From Frankia sp. RB7 (GTDB lineage Bacteria > Pseudomonadota > Alphaproteobacteria > Rhizobiales > Xanthobacteraceae): DNA of 64,000 nucleotides. Location of the stretch: positions 1 to 64,000 of the forward strand of contig JAUEPE010000023.1 in assembly GCA_030403585.1 (NCBI GenBank), read 5' to 3'. This document shows positions 9,592-17,868 of the stretch, one piece after another; position 1 is the first letter of the stretch; each line of letters begins with the position of its first letter. The notes beneath the pieces were generated by a model. That model was not told where the DNA came from and made no database searches. It saw only the letters and a program-made list of their open reading frames with translations. A program made the position numbers and the translations under genes.

Positions 9592-10677
9592 ATGAAACTG
9601 GGCTTCTTCACGATGCCGATCCATCCGCTGGAAAAGGACTGGCGACAATCCCTGCAGGAGGATCGCGAGGCGTTTCTGCTCGCCGACGAGCTGGGGTTCA
9701 GCGAGGCCTATGTCGGCGAACACGTCACCGACCAGGCCGAGAACATCACCTCATGCATCGCCTTCCTGGCGTGGATTGCGGCCGCGACGAAGCAGATCAA
9801 GCTCGGCACAGGCACCGTCAACATGCCGAACGTTCATCCGGCCACGGTTGCCGCCACCATCGCGATGCTCGACCACATGCTCGACGGCCGCCTGATCTTC
9901 GGCATCAGCCCGGGCGGCCTGCTCTCGGATGCCGAGCTGTTCGGCACGCTCGAACGCGATCGCAACGCCATGTTCCTTGAGGCGATCAACCAGGTCCTGC
10001 AAATCTGGGCGAGCGAGCCGCCCTACAATATCAAGGGCCAATTCTGGAACATCACGACGGAGAAGACGCTGATGGCCGACATCGGCCAGGGTTTTATCGC
10101 GCAGCCCTTGCAGCGGCCGTATCCGCCGATCGTCGTCACCGCCGTGGCGCCGTTCTCCAAGGGTGTCACCGAGGCCGCCGCGCGCGGCTGGGATCCGATC
10201 TCGGCCAACTTTCTGATGCCGATGTGGGTGAAGAGCCATTGGCCGAAATATGTCGAGGGCTGCGAGCGCGTCGGCAGGCCGGTCGATTCCGGCAATTGGC
10301 GGGTCGCCAAGAGTGTGTTCGTCGCCAAGGACATGGCGACCGCCAAGGCCTATGCCACCAATCCCGACAGTCCTTACGTTTATTACTACCGTTCGCTCTT
10401 CACCAAGCTGAAGCGCAACGGGCGCATCGAGCTGTTCAAGACGCGCCGCGACCAGCCGGATGACGAGGTCACGCTCGAATCCGTCTGCGACAAGCTGATC
10501 ATCTACGGCACGCCCGATAGCGTCGCCGACCAGATCCTGGCGCTTCAGGAGGAGGTCGGCGAATTCGGCACGCTGCTCTATGCCGGCAAGGACTGGCGTG
10601 ACCGCGAGCTCGGACGCCGCTCGATGATCCTGATGGCCGAGCAGGTGATGCCGCGCGTCACCGCCGGCAGACGATAG
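9592..10677 (+). CDS. LLM-class flavin-dependent oxidoreductase
   Basis: A 361-aa luciferase-like monooxygenase (bacterial luciferase TIM-barrel fold). It has the N-terminal MKLGFFTMPIHPLEKDW, the motif EAYVGEHVTDQAENI, KLGTGTVNMPNVHPA on strand 3 and GRLIFGISPGG on the FMN-binding strand. These enzymes use reduced flavin and O2 to oxidise an organic substrate and usually need a separate flavin reductase. None is seen nearby. The ATG at 9592 follows AAGG and is preferred to a GTG at 9583. It lies 31 bases after the GntR gene. Confidence 0.88.
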   Translation: MKLGFFTMPIHPLEKDWRQSLQEDREAFLLADELGFSEAYVGEHVTDQAENITSCIAFLAWIAAATKQIKLGTGTVNMPNVHPATVAATIAMLDHMLDGRLIFGISPGGLLSDAELFGTLERDRNAMFLEAINQVLQIWASEPPYNIKGQFWNITTEKTLMADIGQGFIAQPLQRPYPPIVVTAVAPFSKGVTEAAARGWDPISANFLMPMWVKSHWPKYVEGCERVGRPVDSGNWRVAKSVFVAKDMATAKAYATNPDSPYVYYYRSLFTKLKRNGRIELFKTRRDQPDDEVTLESVCDKLIIYGTPDSVADQILALQEEVGEFGTLLYAGKDWRDRELGRRSMILMAEQVMPRVTAGRR

Positions 10678-10702
10678 CCCTTATCCGGACAGGAGGCTCA
10701 CG

Positions 10703-11587
10703 ATGGCCCTCAGTGATCGCATTCCCTATCAGGCCCTGATCGACCGGCCGAAGCTGAAGCTGCCGAACGGCAAGCGGCTCGCGGTCTGGGTGATCCTCAA
10801 TGTCGAGGAGTGGCGGATCGAGAACGCGATGCCGCGCGTCGTCTTGAGCCCGCCGATGGGACAGCCGCTGCTGCCCGACGTGCCGAACTGGTCGTGGCAC
10901 GAATACGGCATGCGCGCCGGCTTCTGGCGGCAATTCAAGGCGCTAGCGGATCGCAACATGAAAGTGACGCTCGCCGCGAATGCCGATGTCTGCAACGCCT
11001 ATCCGCGCGTTGCCTCCGCCGCGCGCGAGGCCGGATTCGAATTCATGGGCCACGGCTTCATGCAGGGCCCGATGCACCGGCTTCCCGACCAGGCCGATGC
11101 GATCAAGCGCTCGGTCGAGACCATCGCCAACTTCACCGGGCGCGCGCCGCGCTCATGGGAGTCTCCGGGCCTGACCGAAACCGATGAGACGCTCGACCTG
11201 CTGCGCCTCAACGGCATCGAATATGTCGCGGATTGGGTGATCGACGATTTGCCGCAGGACATCGCGACCCCGCACGGCACGATCACGACGATCCCCTACA
11301 CGGTCGAGACCAACGACATCGTCGTCCACGCGCTCCAGCACCTGCCGTCCGACCAGTTCTTGAAGCGCGGCATCGATCAATTCGACCGGCTGTATCTCGA
11401 GGGCGCCGACAATGCGCGCATAATGGCGATCTCGATCCATCCCTACATCACCGGCGTTCCGCACCGGATCAAATACCTCGAACAGCTGCTCGACTACGTC
11501 ATCGGCCACGACGGCGTCGCGCTGATGACGGCGAGCGAGATCGGCGACTGGTATCGCGCGGAGATGACGCGGATCGCGCGCGGTTAG
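10703..11587 (+). CDS. Polysaccharide deacetylase (NodB-homology/PuuE-like) hydrolase
   Basis: A 294-aa protein with the NodB-homology barrel. It shows KVTLAANADVCNAYPRV, the active-site region FMGHGFMQGPMHRLPDQ and the segment SWESPGLTETDETLDLLR. This branch includes allantoinase-like PuuE and other amidohydrolysing deacetylases rather than chitin-oligosaccharide deacetylases, so an amide or ureide substrate is possible. It follows the flavin oxidoreductase by 25 bases with AGGAGG in between. Its stop codon abuts the stop of the convergent molybdoenzyme gene with no base between. Confidence 0.85.
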   Translation: MALSDRIPYQALIDRPKLKLPNGKRLAVWVILNVEEWRIENAMPRVVLSPPMGQPLLPDVPNWSWHEYGMRAGFWRQFKALADRNMKVTLAANADVCNAYPRVASAAREAGFEFMGHGFMQGPMHRLPDQADAIKRSVETIANFTGRAPRSWESPGLTETDETLDLLRLNGIEYVADWVIDDLPQDIATPHGTITTIPYTVETNDIVVHALQHLPSDQFLKRGIDQFDRLYLEGADNARIMAISIHPYITGVPHRIKYLEQLLDYVIGHDGVALMTASEIGDWYRAEMTRIARG

Positions 11588-13909
11588 CTACACCGGATCG
11601 AACGCCCGGATCGGCGGCAGATTGCCGGTGAACTTTTCGACCTCGACCGTCGTGAGCTGGCCGGTGCAGCCCTGCGCGAAGGACGAGGTGCCGATGTCAC
11701 GGGTGAGCACGTTCGGATTGCCGTGAACGCAGAGCGGCGCCTCGTCCTCCGGGTCCATCGGGTCGTACCAGGCGCCGGTCGGCAGTCGCACGACACCGGG
11801 CGCGATGCCGTCGGTGACGTTCACCGCTGCGAGGCAAGCGCCGCGTTCGTTGAACAGGCGGATGATGTCGCCATCGACAATCCCGCGCGCGCTCGCATCA
11901 CGCGGATTCATCCGTGCGACCTCGCGGCCGCGATGTTTTGCGGCGAGCGAATGCCCGCCGAAGTCGAGCTGGCTGTGCAGGCGCGTCACCGGCTGGTTGG
12001 CCACGAGGAAGCACGGCGCGCCTGGCTTGGGCATGTCGGTCTTGTCGAGCCAGACCGGATGTCCCGGACAATCCGCATCGCCATGTCCGGCGATCTTCGC
12101 GGAGTAAATCTCGATGCGTCCGCTCGGCGTCGGCAGCGCGTGCGCGACCGGATCCTCGCGAAAACTGCGCAGCCGGCCGCCATCGTCGGGCTGCTGCGGC
12201 ACCACCAGGCTGCCGCGCTGCCAGAACTCCTCGAACCTTGGGGCCTCCAACCCGCGCTTGGCGAGTGAGGCGCGCGTCGGCTCGTAGAGGTGCTCCAGCC
12301 ACTCTCGCGACGTGCGCCCCTCGGTAAAGGGTTCGCGGGCGCCGAGGCGATCGGCAATATCGGCGAAGATATCGTAGTCGTCGCGCGCGAGCCCAAACGG
12401 TTCGGCGATGCGGTGCATCGCGACCATCAAGGGATCATTGGTGGAATAGCCGATGTCCTCGCGCTCGAGCGTCATCGTCGAGGGCAGCACGATGTCGGCA
12501 TGGCGCGCGGTCGCGGTCCAGGCGAGCTCGTGCACGACGAGCGTATCGACCTTCGCAAACGCCTTGCGCAGGCGGTTGATGTCCTGGTGATGATGGAAGG
12601 GATTGCCGCCGGCCCAATAAACCAGACGAATGTCCGGATAGGTGCGCGTCTCGCCATTGTAGCGATAGGTGCTGCCGGGATTGAGCAGCATGTCGGCGAT
12701 GCGCGCCACGGGAATGAAATCCCTGACGCCGTTGCGCCCCTGCCCCAGCGTCGGCCCCGGCACGTCGTTGACGCGGCGGCCGTAATAGCCGATCGCGCCG
12801 AGCGAATAGCCGTAACCACCACCGGCAAGTCCGATCTGTCCGAGGGCTGCCGCCAGCACCATGCCCATCCACACCGGCTGCTCGCCATGTTCGGCGCGCT
12901 GTAGCGAATGCGAGACGGTGATGAGCGCGCGCTTGCCGGCAAGGCGCCGCGCGAGCGTGCGGATGGTGTCCGCATCGACGCCGCAGATCGCGGCGGCCCA
13001 TGCGGCATCCTTGGCCTGCCCGTCGCTCTCACCAGTGAGATAGCGCAGGAACACCGGCCATCCCTCCGTGTAACGATCGAGAAAGGCCTGGTCGTGCAGG
13101 CCTTCGCTGACCAGTGTGTGGACGATGCCGAGCATCAGCGCGGTGTCGGTGCCGGGAATGCAATTCATCCATTCCGCGCCGGCTTCAACTGGCAGATCGT
13201 CGCGAAGCGGGCTCATCAGGATGAACTCGCAGCCGCGCTTCCGAGCCGCTTCCATCGCGCCGCGTTCGACATGCTTGCTGATCGAGCCGCCGGCCACCAT
13301 CGAGTTCTTCAGCGCCATGCCGCCGAATGCGAGCACGATCTCCGTTTCGGTCGCGATCTGCTCCCAGGTGATGTTGCGCTTGGTGATATCCTCATAGCCT
13401 GCAAGAATCTGCGGCAGCAGTACCGAGGATGCCCCCGACGAATAGGAGTTCACCGAGCGGACATAGCCGCCCAGCGCGGTGTTGAGGAAGCGGTGCACCT
13501 GGCTCTGCGCGTGATGCAGCCGACCCGCGCTCGACCAGCCATAAGACCCGCCGAACACGGCGCCGGGGCCGCGCGTGTCGCGGATGCGCATAAGCTCGTC
13601 GCCGAGCAGGTCGAGCGCCTTCTCCCAGCTGACGGAGACGAATTCATCGCGCCCGCGCCGGTCATCCGGGCCGGGCCCGCGCTCGAGCCAGCCACGGCGG
13701 ATCGCGGGCTGGGCAACGCGCGCCTGATGGCGCAAGGCGCCGGGGAAATTGTCGATGATGCCGTTCGGATCGGGATCGCCCGCATAGGCCCTCACCTCCA
13801 GCCCGGCTGCACTGTTGCGTGCGGAAAACACGCCCCAATGGGAGGTGTGCGGCTTGAATCCATCCGACAAATCCAGGCCGGGGTCGGGGAAGCCAATCGT
13901 ATCGTCCAT
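11588..13909 (-). CDS. Molybdopterin oxidoreductase, BisC/TorA-like (DMSO reductase family)
   Basis: A 773-aa molybdenum bis-MGD enzyme. There is no N-terminal iron-sulfur cysteine motif and no twin-arginine signal, as in the cytoplasmic biotin sulfoxide reductase BisC. The likely Mo ligand is a serine in VNSYSSGASS (about residue 150). Other family signatures are the opening SHWGVFSA, GGNPFHHHQDINRLRKAF and VLPSTMTLEREDIGYS. The C-terminal MGD-binding domain is complete. The start is the ATG before DDTIGFPDPG (13909). Likely reactions are reduction of S- or N-oxides such as biotin or methionine sulfoxide; the exact substrate is uncertain. It stands alone and converges on the deacetylase gene. 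Confidence 0.87.
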   Translation of the reverse strand: MDDTIGFPDPGLDLSDGFKPHTSHWGVFSARNSAAGLEVRAYAGDPDPNGIIDNFPGALRHQARVAQPAIRRGWLERGPGPDDRRGRDEFVSVSWEKALDLLGDELMRIRDTRGPGAVFGGSYGWSSAGRLHHAQSQVHRFLNTALGGYVRSVNSYSSGASSVLLPQILAGYEDITKRNITWEQIATETEIVLAFGGMALKNSMVAGGSISKHVERGAMEAARKRGCEFILMSPLRDDLPVEAGAEWMNCIPGTDTALMLGIVHTLVSEGLHDQAFLDRYTEGWPVFLRYLTGESDGQAKDAAWAAAICGVDADTIRTLARRLAGKRALITVSHSLQRAEHGEQPVWMGMVLAAALGQIGLAGGGYGYSLGAIGYYGRRVNDVPGPTLGQGRNGVRDFIPVARIADMLLNPGSTYRYNGETRTYPDIRLVYWAGGNPFHHHQDINRLRKAFAKVDTLVVHELAWTATARHADIVLPSTMTLEREDIGYSTNDPLMVAMHRIAEPFGLARDDYDIFADIADRLGAREPFTEGRTSREWLEHLYEPTRASLAKRGLEAPRFEEFWQRGSLVVPQQPDDGGRLRSFREDPVAHALPTPSGRIEIYSAKIAGHGDADCPGHPVWLDKTDMPKPGAPCFLVANQPVTRLHSQLDFGGHSLAAKHRGREVARMNPRDASARGIVDGDIIRLFNERGACLAAVNVTDGIAPGVVRLPTGAWYDPMDPEDEAPLCVHGNPNVLTRDIGTSSFAQGCTGQLTTVEVEKFTGNLPPIRAFDPV

Positions 13910-14086
13910 CGCGTGGCCCTCATCGCGGAGCGCCGTGCAGGCGGCTCCGGTCGCAATCATCGGACCAATATAATGAAGCGCGCGCGTGAAGGGCAACGGA
14001 TTACCGATGCCTGGAACCGCGCGCATGGCCGCATCCCGCAGACCGCGCGGCGGCCTGCGGCGCGTTCATCCCGAACTGCGCCCTGC

Positions 14087-14388
14087 TCAGCCCTGGGCGT
14101 CGACCTGAATCGTACGATCGGATGACGCCGCCTGCTGCGCGGCATAGGCGGACGTGACCACCGATGTCGGCGAATCTTGCGCGAAGGATTCGGTGAACTC
14201 CTCCGCCGCGTCGGTGAACTCCTTCATCACGGCGGCGCTGTCGAATGCCTGATTGGCGGAGGAATGAATCACGTCGAACGAGAGTCCATTCGGAAGATCG
14301 ACATGGATCTTGTCGATTTCGACGGTGTCAGGGTGTCGTCATTCTGCGTTTGGCCGATCGCGGAGGACGAACTTCCCGATATCGCCAT
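14087..14388 (-). pseudogene. Small unknown gene, probably frameshifted
   Basis: The minus strand from 14272 to 14087 encodes a 61-aa tail (MIHSSANQAFDSAAVMKEF onwards) with strongly GC-rich third positions. Protein-like coding continues upstream in the same frame (roughly VEIDKIHVDLPNGLSFDV) but meets a stop without an ATG. A one-base shift near 14320-14325 would join it to an upstream frame starting with ATG at 14388 (MAISGSSSSAIGQTQNDDTLT). The joined product would be about 100 aa. It is either a broken gene or a sequence error. No family is recognised. It is the only coding-like content of the 580-base gap between the molybdoenzyme and the binding-protein gene. Confidence 0.42.
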
Positions 14389-14404
14389 ATCGCCGCAGGG
14401 CTTT

Positions 14405-14417
14405 CCGACATTGTCGG
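14405..14417. promoter_or_regulatory. Short palindrome CCGACA-T-TGTCGG upstream of a binding-protein gene
   Basis: Perfect 6-base arms around one central base, 76 bases upstream of the ATG of the Tat-exported binding protein. The position fits an operator for an unknown regulator. No regulator gene for it can be named. Confidence 0.3.
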
Positions 14418-14492
14418 CATTGCCGCCTCGTCCCCGATGCAACATGATGGGGCGCCGGTGACGACTGTTCTTTGACGGTTGGAGGTCATCTG

Positions 14493-16283
14493 ATGGACGA
14501 TCACGACATCCGCAGGTTCATCGCGGAGGTGAAGCAGGGCACGCTCTCGCGACGCTCGTTCATCCAGACCATGGCTGCGGTCGGGATTGCAGCGCCAGTC
14601 GCGAGCCAGATCCTGCTCTGGAACGACGTGGCGATGGCGGATGCCACGCTGGCCTACAAGCCGACCAAGGCCGGCGGCGGCGGACCGCTCAAGCTCCTGC
14701 TCTGGCAGGCTCCGACCCTGCTCAATCCGCATTTTGCGCTCGGTACCAAGGACCAGGTCGCCTCGCGCGTCTTTTTCGAGCCGCTTGCCGGTTGGGACAA
14801 GGAGGGCAACCTCATCCCATGCCTCGCCGCCGAGGTCCCGACCAAGGCGAATGGCGGTCTCTCCGCCGACGGCACCACCGTGATCTGGAAGCTGAAGCAG
14901 GGCGTGAAGTGGCATGACGGCAAGCCCTTCACCGCCGACGATGTCGTCTTCACCTGGCAATACGCCGCGGATCTCGCCACCGCTGCCTACACCACGGGGT
15001 CCTATCAGAACATCACTGTCGAGAAGATCGACGACCACACCGTCAAGGTGACCTTCAAGGCTCCGACTCCGTTCTGGGCCGACCCCTTCGTGGGCTCGGT
15101 CGGCCAGATCCTGCCGAAGCATCATTTTAGCGACTATGTCGGCGCGAAGTCGCGCGACGCGCCGGGGAATCTGAAGCCGGTCGGTACCGGTCCCTACAAG
15201 TTCGTCGAGTTCAAGCCGGGCGATCTGGTCCGGGCTGAGCGCAACCCCCATTATCACGTCAAGAACCAGCCCTATTTCGACACGTTCGAGATCAAGGGCG
15301 GCGGCGACGCAGTCTCCGCGGCGCGCGCTGTGCTGCAGACCGGCGAATACGACTATGCCTGGAATCTGCTGGTGGAGGACGAGATCCTCAAGCGCATGGA
15401 GGCCGGCGGGAAAGGCAAGGTGGAGTTCACGATCTCCGGCGGCGTCGAATTCATCATCCTCAACACGACCGATCCGTGGACCGAGGTCGACAGCGAACGC
15501 TCCAGCGCCAAGACCAAGCATCCGACACTGTCCGACCCGGCCGTGCGCCGGGCACTCAACCTGCTGGTCGACCGCGACGGGATCCAGAAATTCATCTATG
15601 GCCGCGGCGCCATCGCAACCGCAAGCTTCGTCAACCAGCCCGGCCGGTTCAAGTCCGGCAAGCTCAGCTTCGAGTTCAATATCGACAAGGCCAACAAGAT
15701 CCTCGACGAGGCCGGCTGGAAGATGGGCGCGGACGGTATCCGCGAGAAGGACGGCAAGAAGCTCAAATACGTGTTCCAGACGTCGATCAACGCGCCACGC
15801 CAGAAGACGCAGGCGATCATCAAGCAGGCCTGCCAGAAGGCAGGAATCGAGATCGAACTCAAATCGGTCACCGCATCGGTGTTCTTCTCGTCGGATGTCG
15901 GCAACCCCGACACCTATTCGAAATTCTATTGCGACATGGAGATGTACAACACGACGATGCCGCAGCCAGATCCGGAGCGGTTCCTGAACCAGTGCGTCTC
16001 CTGGGAGATCGCCAACAAGGACAACAAATGGCTCGGCCGCAACGTCTCGCGCTGGTCCGATCCCGAGGCGGACAAGGCCTACAAGGCCGCGCAACAGGAG
16101 CTCGACCCGGTCAAGCGCGCCGCGCTGCTGATCAAGGTCAACGAGATCTTCTGCGAAGCCAACATCTTCCTGCCGCTGCTGTCGCGCTACATCACCGGTG
16201 GCGCCGTCAACAACCTCATGACCGACATCTCGGGATGGGACGTCACGACGTGGAATGTGGCGAGCTGGTATCGGAGCACGTAG
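14493..16283 (+). CDS. Peptide/nickel-type ABC transporter substrate-binding protein with Tat signal
   Basis: A 596-aa family-5 extracellular solute-binding protein. The N-terminus carries a twin-arginine signal (TLSRRSFIQTMAAVGIAA). The SBP_bac_5 core is clear: SRVFFEPLAGWDKEGNLIP, VIWKLKQGVKWHDGKPFTADDVVFTW and the RALNLLVDRDGIQKFIYG region near residue 360. Length is typical. The ATG is chosen because GGAGG lies upstream (14480-14484). It is an orphan: no permease or ATPase genes lie nearby. Tat export of a family-5 binding protein is less common than Sec export. The TAG stop lies inside an intergenic palindromic repeat. Confidence 0.9.
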   Translation: MDDHDIRRFIAEVKQGTLSRRSFIQTMAAVGIAAPVASQILLWNDVAMADATLAYKPTKAGGGGPLKLLLWQAPTLLNPHFALGTKDQVASRVFFEPLAGWDKEGNLIPCLAAEVPTKANGGLSADGTTVIWKLKQGVKWHDGKPFTADDVVFTWQYAADLATAAYTTGSYQNITVEKIDDHTVKVTFKAPTPFWADPFVGSVGQILPKHHFSDYVGAKSRDAPGNLKPVGTGPYKFVEFKPGDLVRAERNPHYHVKNQPYFDTFEIKGGGDAVSAARAVLQTGEYDYAWNLLVEDEILKRMEAGGKGKVEFTISGGVEFIILNTTDPWTEVDSERSSAKTKHPTLSDPAVRRALNLLVDRDGIQKFIYGRGAIATASFVNQPGRFKSGKLSFEFNIDKANKILDEAGWKMGADGIREKDGKKLKYVFQTSINAPRQKTQAIIKQACQKAGIEIELKSVTASVFFSSDVGNPDTYSKFYCDMEMYNTTMPQPDPERFLNQCVSWEIANKDNKWLGRNVSRWSDPEADKAYKAAQQELDPVKRAALLIKVNEIFCEANIFLPLLSRYITGGAVNNLMTDISGWDVTTWNVASWYRST

Positions 16284-16362
16284 GATGGGTAGAGCGAAGC
16301 GAAACCCATCGCGCTCTCGCGATGACGAAGATGGGTTTCGCAAGTGCTCTACCCATCCTACG
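16279..16362. repeat. 84-bp palindromic repeat (GTAGGATGGGTAGAGC family), copy 1
   Basis: Ends CGTAGGATGGGTAG and CTACCCATCCTACG are perfect inverted repeats. Inside, GAAACCCATC and GATGGGTTTC form a second inverted pair, so either one long hairpin or two short ones can form. A second copy lies at 32781-32866 in this window. The element sits between two convergent genes and supplies the TAG stop codon of both: 16281-16283 on plus and 16358-16360 on minus. Confidence 0.88.
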
Positions 16363-17290
16363 AATCCGGCTCCATTCTCAACGCACCGGGCCGCATGCCG
16401 TATCTGCGCATGATCGCTTTGCTGAGGGCGCTCTCGGACGCATATCCGACCTCGCCCGCGATCTTCGCGATCGGATCGGAGGTGCCAGCCAGCCGCTTGC
16501 GCGCGATCGCCAATCTCAGATCGGACAGGAACGCCATCGGCGCGACCCCTGCACGCTTCTGAAAGGCACGCACCAGCGTCGCGCGCGAGGCGATCGCGAC
16601 CGCCGCCATCTCGTCGAGCGTCCAGTCGCGGGCGAGATCGCCAAGGATCGCCAGCACGACGCGCGCCGTCGTGCGGTCCTGCAATAGCGAAAGCGTCCCA
16701 TTCCCGGAAGCTTGCTCCGTCAGATGGTCGCGGAGCATCATCACGAACAGGGCTCTCGCGAGGTCGGCCGCGACCATCTCCGATCCGGCCCGCCCCGCGT
16801 CCAGCTCTTCGCGGATGTCCAGTAACAGGCGCCGAAATCTTTCCAGCAACGGCTCTCCTGCCGTGCGCAAGACGATCTCGTCGGGAAGGGCCGCAATCAG
16901 AGGATTCTCGTCCGAGGTTTCGAACAGGAAGCGGCCGCAGAGCAGCTCGGTCTCGACCGCAGCATCGAGCGTGGCGCGCTGGCGGATACCGTTTCGGATT
17001 TCGGTCGAGACCCGCCCCGCGACTCCCTTCGCCTCGCTTCGCACCAGGTGACTATCTCCGTGCGGCAGCAGAAGGATGTCGCCGGCCTCCAGCCTTTGCG
17101 AACCCAGGCCCGGCCTCTCGACCACGCAGGCGCCGCGCGTCACCATGTGGAATTGCGCCCATCCCCTGCCGTTCGGCGCGTGCGGTGACTCCCAGCTGCC
17201 GCCGAACCTGCAGGAATCGTCGATCACGGGGCGGATCCTGAACAGCGGCACCATCGCATTCAACAATTCGGCTGCTTCAGCCTCCGACAT
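16358..17290 (-). CDS. AraC-family transcriptional regulator with cupin sensor domain
   Basis: A 310-aa regulator. The N-terminal cupin-like sensor (residues about 1-190) includes LEAGDILLLPHGDSHLV. The C-terminal tandem helix-turn-helix of the AraC family contains DWTLDEMAAVAIASRATLVRAF and the second-helix segment DPIAKIAGEVGYASESALSKA. The start at 17290 (MSEAEAAELL) is preferred, because a longer frame would overlap the divergent gene. It is divergent from the AhpD-like gene and probably regulates it, as is usual for this AraC subgroup. Its last sense codon and TAG stop come from the palindromic repeat. Confidence 0.86.
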   Translation of the reverse strand: MSEAEAAELLNAMVPLFRIRPVIDDSCRFGGSWESPHAPNGRGWAQFHMVTRGACVVERPGLGSQRLEAGDILLLPHGDSHLVRSEAKGVAGRVSTEIRNGIRQRATLDAAVETELLCGRFLFETSDENPLIAALPDEIVLRTAGEPLLERFRRLLLDIREELDAGRAGSEMVAADLARALFVMMLRDHLTEQASGNGTLSLLQDRTTARVVLAILGDLARDWTLDEMAAVAIASRATLVRAFQKRAGVAPMAFLSDLRLAIARKRLAGTSDPIAKIAGEVGYASESALSKAIMRRYGMRPGALRMEPDS

Positions 17291-17393
17291 TCGCACTCCT
17301 TGATCCGCCCGGACATGTGTCCGCGCCGCCCGGCCATGTCCCGGCGCGGCAAGTGCGGCCACATTAGAAGCCGAGACACCAATGGAGGTTAAC

Positions 17394-17732
17394 ATGGCCA
17401 TGCTCGACTGGAACAACTACCGCCGCCAGCTTTTCGCCGGCGTCGGCGAGATCGGAAAGCTTTCGCCGGATACGATCAAGGGCTACGCGACGCTGGGTGG
17501 CGCAGGCGCCAAGACGGCTCACCTCGATGCGAAGACACGCGAGCTAATCGCGCTTGCCGTCGCCATCAGCCTGCGCTGCGACGGCTGTATCACTGTGCAT
17601 GCCGCCGAAGCGAAGAAGCACGGCGCGACCGAAGGCGAGCTTGCCGAAGCACTCGGCACTGCGATCTCGGTCAACGCCGGCGCGGCACTGGTTTACTCGA
17701 CCCGTGCACACGAGGCGTTCAAGGAAGCTTGA
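17394..17732 (+). CDS. Carboxymuconolactone decarboxylase/AhpD-family protein
   Basis: A 112-aa all-helical protein of the CMD/AhpD family. The redox motif CDGCITVHAAEAKKHGAT (CxxC followed by H) is present around residues 60-77, as in AhpD-like alkylhydroperoxidases, so a thiol peroxidase or disulfide reductase role is more likely than true decarboxylase activity. GGAGG lies just before the ATG at 17394. It is divergent from the AraC regulator with a gap of about 100 bases, which must contain both promoters. Confidence 0.88.
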   Translation: MAMLDWNNYRRQLFAGVGEIGKLSPDTIKGYATLGGAGAKTAHLDAKTRELIALAVAISLRCDGCITVHAAEAKKHGATEGELAEALGTAISVNAGAALVYSTRAHEAFKEA

Positions 17733-17868
17733 ACGACCGACGGAGTGAGCGCGTCAACACTCACGCCTTCTAACACAACTTAACGAGCAATTGTCGCGGC
17801 ATGAGCTAAGTATCGCGACATCAAAGCAATCAGGTTTTTCAAAAACACGATTATCAGCGGGAGATCGT

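Noticed and set aside
14328..16343. 671-codon minus-strand frame opposite the peptide-binding protein
   Set aside because: Shadow of a gene with strong G/C third positions; the product is a mix of Arg/Asp/Leu/Val without any domain.
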